Part shown: in pieces, positions 1-9,379 of the stretch
Layout: every line of letters starts with the position of its first letter
Numbering within the stretch: the first letter of the stretch is position 1
Assembly: GCA_003427395.1 (NCBI GenBank)
Contig: BFEA01000628.1
Location: 478,651 to 523,029, forward strand
Origin: Chara braunii
Taxonomy: Eukaryota; Streptophyta; Charophyceae; Charales; Characeae
Length of the DNA stretch: 44,379 nucleotides
Reading direction: 5' to 3'
Program-made: the position numbers and the translations under genes
The notes under the pieces: model-generated
Databases searched by the model: none
What the model was told of the DNA's origin: nothing
The model's input: the letters and a program-made list of their open reading frames with translations, nothing else

Positions 1-796
1 GACTGACTTATCTGTGAACCAGTGAGGCGCTCAGTCCACCGACACAAGCGGTTATCGCGTAGCTGAAAATTCAGGAATGAAAATTCTGAAGTGTGAGTTT
101 TGGGCGGTCTGGAAATCCTGAATGGTCTTGCGGCTGTGGTCGTGAGAGGGGTGAAGTCCGCAGTGAGTTGCAGCGCGCCCACAGGCTGTGTGCGCCTAGG
201 GAGTGACGACTATTGCAGGACTAACTTATCTGTGGACCAGTGGGGCGCTTTGTCCACCGAACGAAGTAGAGGCCAGGCCAGCTGCGGGGCACAGATTAGG
301 CTGGTGACCGGCATGCTGTTAGGCCTATCGAGGTGGAGTTAGTCGGAGTTGAGCCGCGAGGTCGTAAGCTCACCCATAGCCAATGTACTTGGAGTTACGG
401 GCCTGAGAGGGAGGCGGAGTCCTTTGAAGGGGGGGTTATTGCTGCAACTCGGGGGATTGTCAGGGGTTTGACTTCGGTAGTCGACTCAGTGTTGACCAAA
501 CCGTTGCGCGCTTTGGCCATTATTGAGGGGCCCTCAGGCGCAGGAAGAAACCAAGGCCCTCTCCTGCGAGTCTGAGAGCACCTCCCTATGATCCGAGAGT
601 CTAAAGCTTTCTCCTTCTGCCCTTCTCACTCTAAGTCTAGTCTGTTTGGTTCTGAGAGGAAGGCGGCAGGCGGGATTGCAACCCGCAATCCGCGCCAAGG
701 CCTCTGTGGGAGGTTCGCCCCACCGACTGCGGGAGCTCTGCCGGAACTCAGGAGGAGTATTGGAGGCAGGGAACTAAGAGGTAACCATTGTTTCCC

Positions 797-808
797 CTCT
801 ATATACCC
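797..808 (+). promoter_or_regulatory. TATA-like site 1 in LTR A
   Basis: CTCTATATACCC lies upstream of the first hairpin array. The same place in LTR C has CTATATAACC (33426-33435). LTR B lost this part by deletion. If transcription starts here, both hairpin arrays would be in the 5' leader of the element RNA. Confidence 0.4.
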
Positions 809-909
809 TGTTATAACCCCTATGTGTACGCCTTGCTATGTTTGACTAAGCATACTGTGTGCGTCCCTACTTTGATTTTAGCTTGACTGGCAGGATATGA
901 CTCAGATTA

Positions 910-915
910 AATAAA
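910..915 (+). promoter_or_regulatory. Possible polyadenylation hexamer
   Basis: AATAAA lies about 105 bases after TATA-like site 1. A TATA site followed by a poly(A) signal is the usual order around an LTR R region. LTR C has no exact AATAAA at the matching place, so this is weak. Confidence 0.25.
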
Positions 916-1050
916 GGAAGGCGTGAGAAAGCTCAGTTTCAGCTTTTCTTGATTGACTGAAGGCAGACTTGTTCAGGAAAAGGGGTTGCAGTTGGGGCAA
1001 GGATGGGTGAAAGAAGGGTGGTTTTGCCTGAGACTGATAGGGTCCTATGA

Positions 1051-1953
1051 GGTCAGGCATGTTCCATATGATTGGATACCCTGACCGTTGTGTTTATTCT
1101 GGTTTTCTGAAAAGGCCAAGCTTAGTTTCTAAGATGAATGGCTTGGTTGTTGTGTTTATTTAATTTTGCCAGACTTTGTTTCTAAGATGAATGGCCTGGC
1201 TACTTATTTCGTGGGGTTTGCTTGTGTAAGTTGAGGACTAGACTTTGTTTCTAAGATGAATGGTCTGGTCGCTGTTTATTTCTGGGTGGTTTCTGAACAG
1301 CCTCTGAGTCCAACTCAGAGTGCTCTGTTTTCTTTGGTGTTGAGAAGAGAGGGTTGGGCTTTGAATCTAAAGATGAATGGCCCAACTCTTTCGCTTGTTT
1401 TATTCTGAGGGAGTAATTTTTGCAGAGGACAAAACATGTTCCATAAGATTGGATGGCTTTGGACTCTTGCCGCACACAGATGGTTCAGAGAGAAACAAAT
1501 TTGGCAAGGGACCAGATATGTTTCATAAGATTGAATGGTCTGGCCCACTGCCTCGCATATGCTGGAACCCAAAAGGTTATAATTTGGTTATACTCTGTTA
1601 CTATTTTGTCTATGAACAGGCTAGTCAGGCACGGGTTCCATAAGATTGGATGACCTGATTATAGCTTATCACAACTTGAAGAGAGTATAACTAAGAACAT
1701 GGTTGAAGGTAACTTTGGGTAGACTGAGCTTTGTTTCTAAGATGAATGGCTCAGTCCTACGCCCAGCTTTTGAACATTAAGTCGGATATATATATATAAC
1801 TTGGATATTAAACGGTTCAGGGCGACGAAGCTTTGTTTCTAAGATGAATGGCTTAGTAAAATGCCCAAAGGAAGAGAGAAGTAATTGTGCAACCTGTTCG
1901 TGTAAACTCGGTGGCTGGGTCAGGCATGTTTCATAAGATTGAATGACCTGACT
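1051..1953 (+). other. Array 1 in LTR A: 11 covarying hairpins
   Basis: Eleven dispersed inverted repeats with stem starts near 1051, 1116, 1168, 1236, 1351, 1433, 1510, 1623, 1722, 1824 and 1918. Each has a unit-specific outer stem and a shared apical part: CTTTGTTTCTAAGATGAATG in one class, CATGTTTCATAAGATTGAATG-like in the other. One unpaired G or A follows the ATG. Perfect stems include GACTGAGC/GCTCAGTC (1722-1729/1749-1756), GGTCAGG/CCTGACC (1051-1057/1080-1086) and an 8-bp stem with one G.U (1236-1243/1263-1270). The unit near 1433 is weak (CAAA/TTTG only) and those at 1510 and 1824 contain mismatches. Stems differ between units but remain paired. Function unknown; candidates are protein-binding sites on the element RNA. 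Confidence 0.85.
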
Positions 1954-2249
1954 TTATGCCCTATGTAAGTTGGGTATAAAGGGTTAAGTCATTGAAAGAC
2001 CACAAACTATTGGTCGTCAAGTTTGACTTGGGGCACGTGAGAGTACTTACCTTTGTGGTTTGGCATTGCATGTGGCTGAAGGAGATCACTACTTGGTTGG
2101 GTTTAACTTGACAGGTAGTTGCTTTAGAGGCTCGCCACGTGCTAGAGCGATAGGAGTTAGTTCAATTTCTACATTTTCTGAGCTAAGTTTTTTTTACTTA
2201 GATCAATTCTCGCATTTTCTGGGATCTTTTGTTATACTTGGCTTTGTAT

Positions 2250-2542
2250 AAATTTTGGTAAGCTACTTCCTCTACGGAAAGCGCTGCCGAAATTTCTGCA
2301 AAATCCAAGGAGTTAGTCAAATTTTGACTTGTCAAAGTTCAACTTATCTAAAGTCTATACATGACTTAGTAAAAATTTGGAAAGTCTCCTTTTCTAAAGG
2401 GAGTGCTGCCCAAAGTTTTTGCAAAATCAGAGAGTTGAAAAAAAAAGGACTTTGGAAAGTCAAACACTATTTTTGGTTTCATATTCGGGCTGATATAAAT
2501 TCTGGAAAGACACTTTTTATACGGGAAGCGCTGCCGAAATTT
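2250..2542 (+). other. Array 2 in LTR A: three hairpin units of about 125 bp
   Basis: Three tandem units, each starting with an AAATTTTGG-like strand and closing with CCGAAATTT- or CCAAAGTTT-like sequence: 2250-2258/2287-2295, 2373-2380/2410-2418 and 2497-2505/2534-2542. Inside each is a second stem (CTTCC/GGAAG type or CTCCTTT/AAAGGGAG type) before a conserved GCTGCC. LTR B has the same three units (about 14060-14355) and LTR C has six (34607-35270). Confidence 0.7.
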
Positions 2543-3209
2543 TCTTAGTTTAAGGGAGATAGACTATATTTCGGCAGGTGACGATTCTGACGATCCACCC
2601 TGAATAGGGGAGATTATGTCAGGGTCTACCTTTGTTTTGGGGCACTGACTTAGAGGTAGGCTTAGACCTGGTTGGCAAATGGCTTGAGTGAGAATGTGTT
2701 ATGGAGGTTCATCCCCCATATGCTGATGATTCAGTTTGGGCATTGACCTGTCCCATGGTACAGACCTTTCTTGGACATTCGATTCAGGACTTGGACTAGT
2801 TTCAGCTTGATCCTATGAGCATCATCTTCTGTTATCACTGATAACAAGTCAGTTGCCGATTCGTCGGTTTACGATTCAACTCCAATTCACTCCTGCCACT
2901 TAACCTAAAGGCTTTAGCCTTGTGATTGAACTGTTTTGTTGTGTTTTCACCCGGACTTTATTGAAAGACCATCCAACAAAAGTACTGAGTATTTATTTAA
3001 GAGTTGCACGAGTGAGGCTTGTATAGCTAAAGCGAGGGGTATGAGTGCAGGGAATGGTTGAAGTTGACCCCGTGTAGTGCGTGGACTTCTGGATGAATCT
3101 TTGTTGTGATTGCAGGTATGGTTGTGGTTCGGCTTCGGGATGTGACTGCCTGCGATTACGTACATAAATGGCTGAAAGGAGCCCCACTGTGACTGTGAGA
3201 AGTGATCGT

Positions 3210-3221
3210 CCTATATAAATA
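3210..3221 (+). promoter_or_regulatory. TATA box 2 in LTR A
   Basis: CCTATATAAATA is a near-consensus TATA box, identical in LTR B (15020-15031) and replaced by a TATATA run in LTR C (about 35977-35989). If it is the main promoter, U3 would be about 3.1 kb and the structured region after it would form R-U5. Confidence 0.5.
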
Positions 3222-3339
3222 AGCCTTATGTATATATTTATATGTGTCTTGGGCAGACGCGCAACTTATTGTGATCGTGCGCAAGGGTTAGCCAGATTAT
3301 GGCTTGAGAGAAAAAAGGAGATCCCCTTTTATCCTTTGC

Positions 3340-4308
3340 TTTTTAGAGATTTTTATAGTCGGACGTTGGTCCTGGACCAAGATTCAAGGTCCTTGTCCAG
3401 GACCTCCCAAGCCCTACACTCTGCAGGGAAGGAATTTGCCCCCGTGCAGAGCCTATTTGCCTTGCCTACTGAGACGCTCAGACCAAAGGCCGGAGGTCTC
3501 GCGGCGGCTGCACGACTATTCCTTCAGTCGTGCAATGTCGTGAAGGATTAGACCCTCACGACACTTCGAGTCTGACACTAGAGTGTCATAAGCGGTACTC
3601 GGATCCACGAGAAACCGCTTGATTATGGACACTACATAGTACGTCATCATCGCGACTGCTTGCGCACGTTTGCATTGCGAGTCGATATAAGATAGCCCTG
3701 CATCCGCGCGGTTTTTTAACTAAGTCTCGAGCACGACGCCTATTCGATTTCCGCATTGGAAAGTTATGGGATGGCTACCAAGGGACTAGGAGGTTTGTCG
3801 TGTTGCTTGGGTTGTGTCGTTTCGTGTGTATGTGTGTGTGTTTTACTTTTGTGTTCGTAAAATGGTGTGCGCATGGTGTGTGGGATGCGTCCTAGTCGAC
3901 CGACGTCGAGCCGCGCTTGGGACTTCAGCCCCCCAAGATGTCGGTTCGCGTGCGGGTCCGATAGGTGTATTACCTCGCGTACCCCCTATGATACAGCGAA
4001 CGAGAAACGTCCTCGGCTGGTCCACCTCTGCGATTGCAGTTGATGAGCTTTCGTACTGTGGACTGGTAGCTCGGCGGGGATACGCCCACTGAAGGGAGGT
4101 GACAACTCTCGTAAGGTGGAGGTAAGTTGTGCCTCGCGTAGGCCTATCCTGTTGTAGTGGCTCGCGAGAGGTATGGCTGGCGCACTCGGCCGGGCGGCCT
4201 AAGGAAGCTCCATTTGTGTGTTCGCGATGAGGTTGGTCCAACTCCTGCGTGACGCGGCCGGGAGGGTCCCGCACTGCCACGTGCGGTGCCGGACCGATGC
4301 GCTCGACA
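3340..4308 (+). other. Highly structured LTR 3' kilobase
   Basis: This stretch is dense in short, stable inverted repeats and is the best conserved part of LTRs A, B (15140-16091) and C (36060-37343). Examples: GCACGACT/AGTCGTGC (3510-3517/3526-3533, loop ATTCCTTC, kept in B and C with one wobble in B), AAGCGGT/ACCGCTT enclosing CTCG/CGAG near 3590-3620, and GACACT/AGTGTC near 3575-3590. No ORF of interest runs through it, and the many small ORFs differ between copies. It is probably the R-U5 leader of the element RNA, with roles such as dimerisation, packaging or translation possible but unproven. Confidence 0.6.
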
Positions 4309-4310
4309 AG

Positions 4311-4328
4311 TGGCGCCGTTGCCGGGGA
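4311..4328 (+). other. Primer-binding site for tRNA-Asp
   Basis: TGGCGCCGTTGCCGGGGA is the exact complement of the 3' end of plant-type tRNA-Asp and follows the LTR end by two bases (AG). It marks where minus-strand DNA synthesis starts and fixes the element's orientation as plus. This PBS type is known from plant Ty3/gypsy elements with long LTRs. Confidence 0.93.
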
Positions 4329-4352
4329 TAACGGTTGCCTATCGTTATCCCT
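4324..4352 (+). other. Hairpin overlapping the end of the PBS
   Basis: GGGATAACG (4325-4333) pairs perfectly with CGTTATCCC (4343-4351), extended by one G.U pair. The left arm includes the last four bases of the primer-binding site, so part of the PBS could be paired in the RNA before the tRNA primer anneals. Confidence 0.7.
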
Positions 4353-4519
4353 GGTGGAACGACATCCGGGTATTGGAGTGTGAGAAATAGGCAAATTAAG
4401 AAGTTTCTCTGGACTTTCATGGTCAATCGATTGTTGGTATTGGATAGAGACCAAGTGAGGGGTGATTGTGCGAGTTGGTTCTATTCGGTGAAGTAAGGGT
4501 GGCGCGAAAAGGATAAGGT

Positions 4520-4590
4520 TTGACTATGCGCCCACGTACGTTGACTATGCGCACACGTACTTCGATTATGCACTTGCGTACTTTGACTAA
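4520..4590 (+). repeat. 21-bp tandem repeat in the leader
   Basis: Three 21-bp units (4520-4540, 4541-4561, 4562-4582) plus the start of a fourth, of the form TTGACTATGCGCNCACGTACN, in the untranslated leader between the PBS and the first ORF. The units diverge by up to five bases. Confidence 0.8.
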
Positions 4591-5217
4591 TATGATGGTA
4601 GCAGAAGCGGATACCTCTTCTAACCCCGATAGTGGATGGGCTTGGGCGATGATTGGTATGTTTGATACAACTAAGGTAGGATGAGGCGGTATCAACAAAG
4701 CTAAGTGTGGTGGTTGTGGGAGTTGGCTGTGTAAGGTGCCCATGATGGCTAAGGGAAGTTAGCCGAGCGGTCAAGGGTGCAGTATAACACTTTGGCTTTA
4801 GGGCGAGGCATAGAATGAGTAAAGGAAGCTTAGTATGTTAGAAGTCGTCAAGGGACTTCGAGGAGAGTTAGGCTAAGGATGTTGAGAGCCTGTATAAGTA
4901 TGAATCAGGGATCCTTGAGATTGGGCTACCCTTAGTGGGGCAATGGGTTATAATTGATGTAAGACCTTCGCTTGACCCTTTCCCAGGCTTGGACCATCCA
5001 CTTAGGAAGCTAAAGACTTGAGACCATTTGTTTTGAGGACGTTACTTTGAATTATATATTGGACTCACCTATGGAAGTCAGACCTTGTAAGGTTAATTTA
5101 TGTCTGATTATGGGGAGTTATACGTTTAAGTAGATATTTTTTTCAGGGGTATTTCGTGTGGGTTATTTTATTGGGATTATATTTGGGATCTTATCAGTCT
5201 GTAGAAAACTTATATGA
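4591..5217 (+). other. Leader, no gene seen
   Basis: About 630 bp of leader between the tandem repeat and the first longer ORF. I see no conserved motif, RNA gene or repeat shared with other parts of the window. Confidence 0.4.
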
Positions 5218-5875
5218 ATGTCTCCAGTCCAACATTTGGCTCATGGGTTAGCCGTTAGGCCTGTACGTTTGATCGCTCTTCCAAGAGGGGTAGGGATTGT
5301 CAAATTAATAACGGAAGGCGCGTGCTGGACGTTTGTCTGTGATGGGCAGAACCCAGACAAAGCAAAGGCAGCTCAGGATGCCTTATGCACGGGAAGATCC
5401 GCGTATGCTCGGACCAATCGAGAAAGAGGGAGGGCACGAGGTGTCTTTACCCAGGCGGGTGAGAGTGGGGGAGTACCTCTCTTCATGGTGGGGCATGTTG
5501 ATGGGCACAGACATCTTTGTCTGGATCGAGTCTGGGTTTGATGATGGGCAGGAGTGTGCGATTGTAAGGGTGATGCTGTATGCCTCGCCCTCATTTTGGA
5601 TCGAGCATGGGATAGAGTTGACCCTTGGGCACGGAAGCCTGCTTGCTAGGCCTCTGAGGGTAGCAGAGGCAGCTGCAGCAAAGTGGGCGAGGGAAGTGTC
5701 CCGTGGCGGGGAAGAGCAAGTACTAACCCGTGTAGAGGTTAGGCGCGCTGGAAAGTTCGGGCTTCCATCTGCCCCGCTACGAGTAATCCTGCCTAAATTT
5801 CTGATAGAGAAGAGTTTTGGTGGACAGGCGAGGATACAGGCGGCAGCAGAAGCGGCTTTGAGGGCGCAAGGATGA
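5218..5875 (+). pseudogene. Unrecognised ORF in two overlapping frames
   Basis: A frame opening at ATG 5218 (MSPVQHLAHGL...) stays open to 5541. A second frame, open from about 5333, runs to the stop at 5873-5875 and encodes 180 residues (ends RIQAAAEAALRAQG). The two overlap and may be one gene broken by a frameshift near 5340-5400, or one that uses a programmed shift. The second frame has a Trp- and Gly-rich middle (SSWWGMLMGTDIFVWIESG), a hydrophobic stretch IVRVMLYASPSFWI and an Ala/Arg-rich helical C-terminus. I do not recognise the family. It sits between PBS and gag in a non-autonomous element, the place where some plant elements carry extra ORFs. The start at 5333 is not an ATG; the first ATG in that frame is 5342. 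Confidence 0.4.
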
Positions 5876-6294
5876 GAATATGGACGCTATACATGCGAAA
5901 TGATATATGGATTGTATTAAGACCTGAAGTTTTCGCCCCCTAGGCAGTGGCTTAGTAGCATGACCAGTATAGTTGACGTATATGCCAGTACTCATGATCC
6001 AGATGAAGGGGGTGAAAAATCGGAGAAGATTCGGGCAGCGGTGGGCCGATAGGGAATGCCTTCTTTTTCTACTAGAAGCGCTTCTTTTGACTTGGTCGGG
6101 GTCGTCACTCTACCCATTACCGTAGTTATAAAGGTGAGCGTCAGGGGGACCAGAGATTGAGGCCTGATTGCATGAGTAAGAGGGTAGATAGCGTGATTTA
6201 AGTATTAGCAGTTTGCCTTTGTTTGCCTGAGCTTACTTAAATCTCTGTTTGATGATCTATTGCCCGCTGTGCGTATCAGACGGCCATCAGCATC

Positions 6295-7808
6295 ATGGCG
6301 GAAGAAAGCGACTTCACCAAGATCCTGCGTTGGAGGAATTCGTGCCAAATGAAGGTGTTGTTGTGTGAGGCACTGCAAGAGTCAATGCCTCCAGACCTCC
6401 ATGCTCTGTTGTTCCAAGGAAGAAACTTGTCTGGCTTTCTGCGGGACTTTCAGGACTTTAGCCTTGCGAAGGAGTGTGACAAGAACGCGATGTGGTGTAT
6501 GTTCTCCTTGTTCGTCTGCGAAAGACTAAGTGAGGAGGTGTATGCCATCAAGCAGAAGGCGGAAACGTGGGATGAGTCGAAGCGTTCCTTAAGGCTAAGA
6601 TTCCCAAAAGATGGAACAGAAGGCCAACGTGGGGAATGCTCTGTGCCACCACTGGCGGGCATACCATCGCAGGCAGAGTTAAGTGGTCTACGAAGACAAG
6701 TAGGGGTATTGCAAGAAAGGTTGGCACGGCTGGAAGAGGCCAGGAATGGCAAAAGGAAGGCCTCTGAGGGAGCATCGAGTAGACCGGCTGAACGAAGTGA
6801 GGCAGAGAGAAGGGGAGTTCATTAAAAGTTATTCCTCCACAAGGGAGCCTCGGAGGGACGAGCCTGCGCCCCGGGAAGGGACAAAGGCGAGGGATTCATT
6901 GAAATAACGAAGAAGCAAGAGGCTAGTATGGCCCTGCCGGTTATTGCGCCTGATCAGAAGAGGGGGCCCGTTAACGTGGAAACATCCTCAGCTGCGGGAC
7001 GGGAGAGGCAAATGAATGAGTGATGGCCAGAGCACTCGGCAAAAGTGGTATGTGATCGTTGGGGAAAGATTGATCGCACCCCTCAAGGAGGCAAGGAAAG
7101 GGGGTGATGGGTGGAAAAGGGAAGCCCGAACGTCCCAAGTTAACGAAGGCTTAGCGGAAGGCGAGGAATCGGACCCAAAAAGGTCAGGGTACCGGAAAGG
7201 GGCAGTGCTCACGACAGGTGGGGGCCGCACCGCAAGAGGTGGAAGGTAGAGTAGCACAAGAGAGGCCCCCGTCGATTGAGCAGGCACTATGCGGCCAGTG
7301 GGAGTCATGCGGTCAAGTAGGGCAAAGACCTATATATAATCCATATCTGCCCAGTGTACAAGGCAGTTGGTTGGGCCCACAATCGGATATGATGTCACCC
7401 AGGCCCCCTATAGTCCAATGTCGGGCAGCCTTGTGTATGAGGCCATTGCAGCCGCCGATACCACAAGGGGCACAAGGCCAAGTGGCCGGTGGAAGGGGTC
7501 AAAAGCGAAAAGCGGAAAAGGGTTGTAGGGATGAGGGGCACGGAAAAGGGAAATGCGGTGGTGGCAAAGGTGGCTCTGGAGGGAAGAAAACAGGTTGGGA
7601 AAAAGATACTTGCAGGCATTGTGTCAAAGAAGGGCACATAATGAAGTTTTGTCGGGAACGAAGGGCCGATGAGGCAAGCGGTCTGATAAGGATTAATATT
7701 GAGGGAGGTATTTTCGACAGGGCCGGGAAGTATATCGACCCAACCATCCCAGGGGGAACACAGAAGGAGGCTTTGCGGCGAGATGCAGCATCGAGCACGG
7801 CCTCGTGA
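6295..7808 (+). pseudogene. gag: Decayed gag with coiled coil and CCHC zinc knuckle
   Basis: Structural polyprotein of an LTR retrotransposon, which binds and packages element RNA. The first frame starts at ATG 6295 (context ATCATGGCG) and encodes 176 residues: an N-terminal helical region (MAEESDFTKILRW...) and, at about residues 125-155, a Leu-heptad coiled coil (AELSGLRRQVGVLQERLARLEE). It stops at 6823-6825. A continuation in another frame (EFIKSYSSTREPRRDE) begins just before, near 6800, which points to a frameshift. The third piece (7218-7808) has a basic Gly/Lys-rich stretch, then a canonical knuckle CRHCVKEGHIMKFC (CX2CX4HX4C), then a tail with GKYIDPTIPGG and KEALRR. At least two frameshifts separate coiled coil and knuckle, so it is probably inactive. 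No protease or RT follows. Confidence 0.7.
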
Positions 7809-9370
7809 AAGTAGTCGTAAAGAGGAAGGGTTTGTGAGAGAAGGGCCTATAAATTTAAGTAGACTGTAAGTATATGTGAGAAATCCCAATTATATAGCTG
7901 CTGCAGATAGGCACAGCGTACAGAGGGAAGGGATTTTCGTAATGATGGTCCGGTAAGGTGGCTTGAGTTGTAGGCAGGGGGGACCCCAATAGAACAACTG
8001 TATAGGTGGGAAATGATAGGTCTGCCCCACATTATGTTATTGGGATGTCTCAAGTAGATGGGGCAAGAAGTGACCCTGATGGCATTGTTACGAAGTTACT
8101 GTAGGAATCTGTTCCATTAGGCCTATTGATCGAGAGAAGAAGACATGGGACCTACGTCGTGCCTAGGCCTATATAGACGTATAGGTGTGAGAGGTAGGAG
8201 AGGTTTGGGAAGAAACCTCAGTGTGGGGGAGATAGGCCATCTAGCCTAGGGAGGAAGTTGCGGGATTGGTATATGGGCGATTCCTAGCCTTACTCTTCTT
8301 TGGATATCTGGATACGTCCTGGATTACTTGGGTCCCTCAGATTGAGAAGTATGGCTACGTCGTGATCAAACTGTTTTAGCTATAGCTTTGATCAGGGAGA
8401 CCACATTTGTTCTTGTGTGATACCAGTGACGATTTAAGTTGAGATTGTTCAACTCCGAGTGTATATATGTAATTCCAGACATTTGACTCGTGTTTGAGTT
8501 GGGGTATTGTACCCCTGTGTATATATTGAGTTGAGGCCTTATCTGAGACTGTCTTTTGTATATGACGATCACAATCACCCTCACATGTGTGGTTTTATCC
8601 TGATATATGATGGTTTTGTGTGAGACATGTGTGGAATGCATCTCGTGTGTATTGGATTGTGTGGATTTTATGAGATTGAATAGATGTGAACTGTCTCCTC
8701 TTCGGTATGCTCGTGTGGCCTGCCTACAGGCAGGGATAGGGCCGAGTGTAAGAAGAGGGAGTGCAGTCCGTTATTGTGAAAGTGTGAGGATCCTAAGGGA
8801 TTTTTGCGAGTTTTTGGGACTCGAATGCCTACCATGCCGGGTGTTTTATGGTTAAGTTGCAAAAAGGGCCCATATGCAGACCCCTCAGTTGAGTTGGTTC
8901 GTGGTTGAGTTGTGGAGAGGACCCATAAGTAGGCCTCTCAGTTTGAGTTGTTCTATGGTTGAGTTGTTCTACGATTGAGACCCCTTTAGATTAAGGAAGG
9001 TGGTAATGTTATTTATCGGAAGACCCATCCCCAAAAAAGGGGGGTGTTTTAAAAAGGGTCGTGTAATAGCTCATCCTAAGAATAGAGGGACGACTGGGAG
9101 ACCTATTCAGAGAGACCTCCTTCGTGTGAAAGGTGGTTAATGGATTTAAGGGCGTGGTAAGCAGTGTTTGAGTTGATAAAGTCTGACGAAAAGGGGCCAT
9201 GTTTGCTTGAGATGTTTGAGAAAGTAGCAAAAGAGTGCACGGCGAGAGGTGTCTCAGGATGGGTGGCTGCTGACTCTGATCAAGTCGGAAGTCATGACCT
9301 TGTGGACCTACCGGTGATTTTGTTTGTGATTGTGCGAAGGATGCCATGTCTTTTGTGGGAGAGCTGGTAA
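7809..9370 (+). other. Internal sequence, no pol found
   Basis: Where protease and reverse transcriptase would follow gag, I find only short ORFs with no known motif. Two local patterns stand out: a degenerate repeat around GTTGAGTTG and GACCCCTCAG-like words at 8870-8990, and an inverted repeat GGGGTATTGTACCCC near 8500. The 80-110-residue ORFs here look like chance. Confidence 0.45.
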
Positions 9371-9379
9371 ATGCCTTCA

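Larger units (their letters stand above)
1..4308 (+). repeat. Giant LTR, copy A (5' LTR, 5' end cut or rearranged)
   Basis: Long terminal repeat of a large LTR retrotransposon. Its 3' end (CTCGACA, 4302-4308) lies two bases before a tRNA-Asp primer-binding site. Most of it recurs as LTR B (13163-16091) and, more diverged, as LTR C (about 33041-37349). Full length would be about 4.2 kb, since the match to the start of LTR B begins near 129. Bases 1-128 match B 13269-13396 and then the sequence jumps back to B 13181, so the left edge is a partial duplication or a join. It contains two TATA-like sites, two hairpin arrays and a structured 3' kilobase. Seen: the repeats, the PBS and the TGT/ACA-type end. 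Inferred: that A and B belong to one element. Confidence 0.8.

Noticed and set aside
1051-1953. Array 1 as a series of tRNA or snoRNA genes
   Set aside because: No cloverleaf, no CCA or T-loop motif, and no C/D or H/ACA boxes. Each unit is a single short hairpin.
3340-4308. rRNA or organellar RNA fragment
   Set aside because: It has rRNA-like density of stems, but I recognise no universal rRNA core sequence, and it is an LTR end repeated three times next to a PBS in copy A.
3843-4454. 203-residue minus-strand ORF
   Set aside because: It crosses the LTR end, PBS and leader, and it is broken in LTRs B and C. No protein-level conservation.
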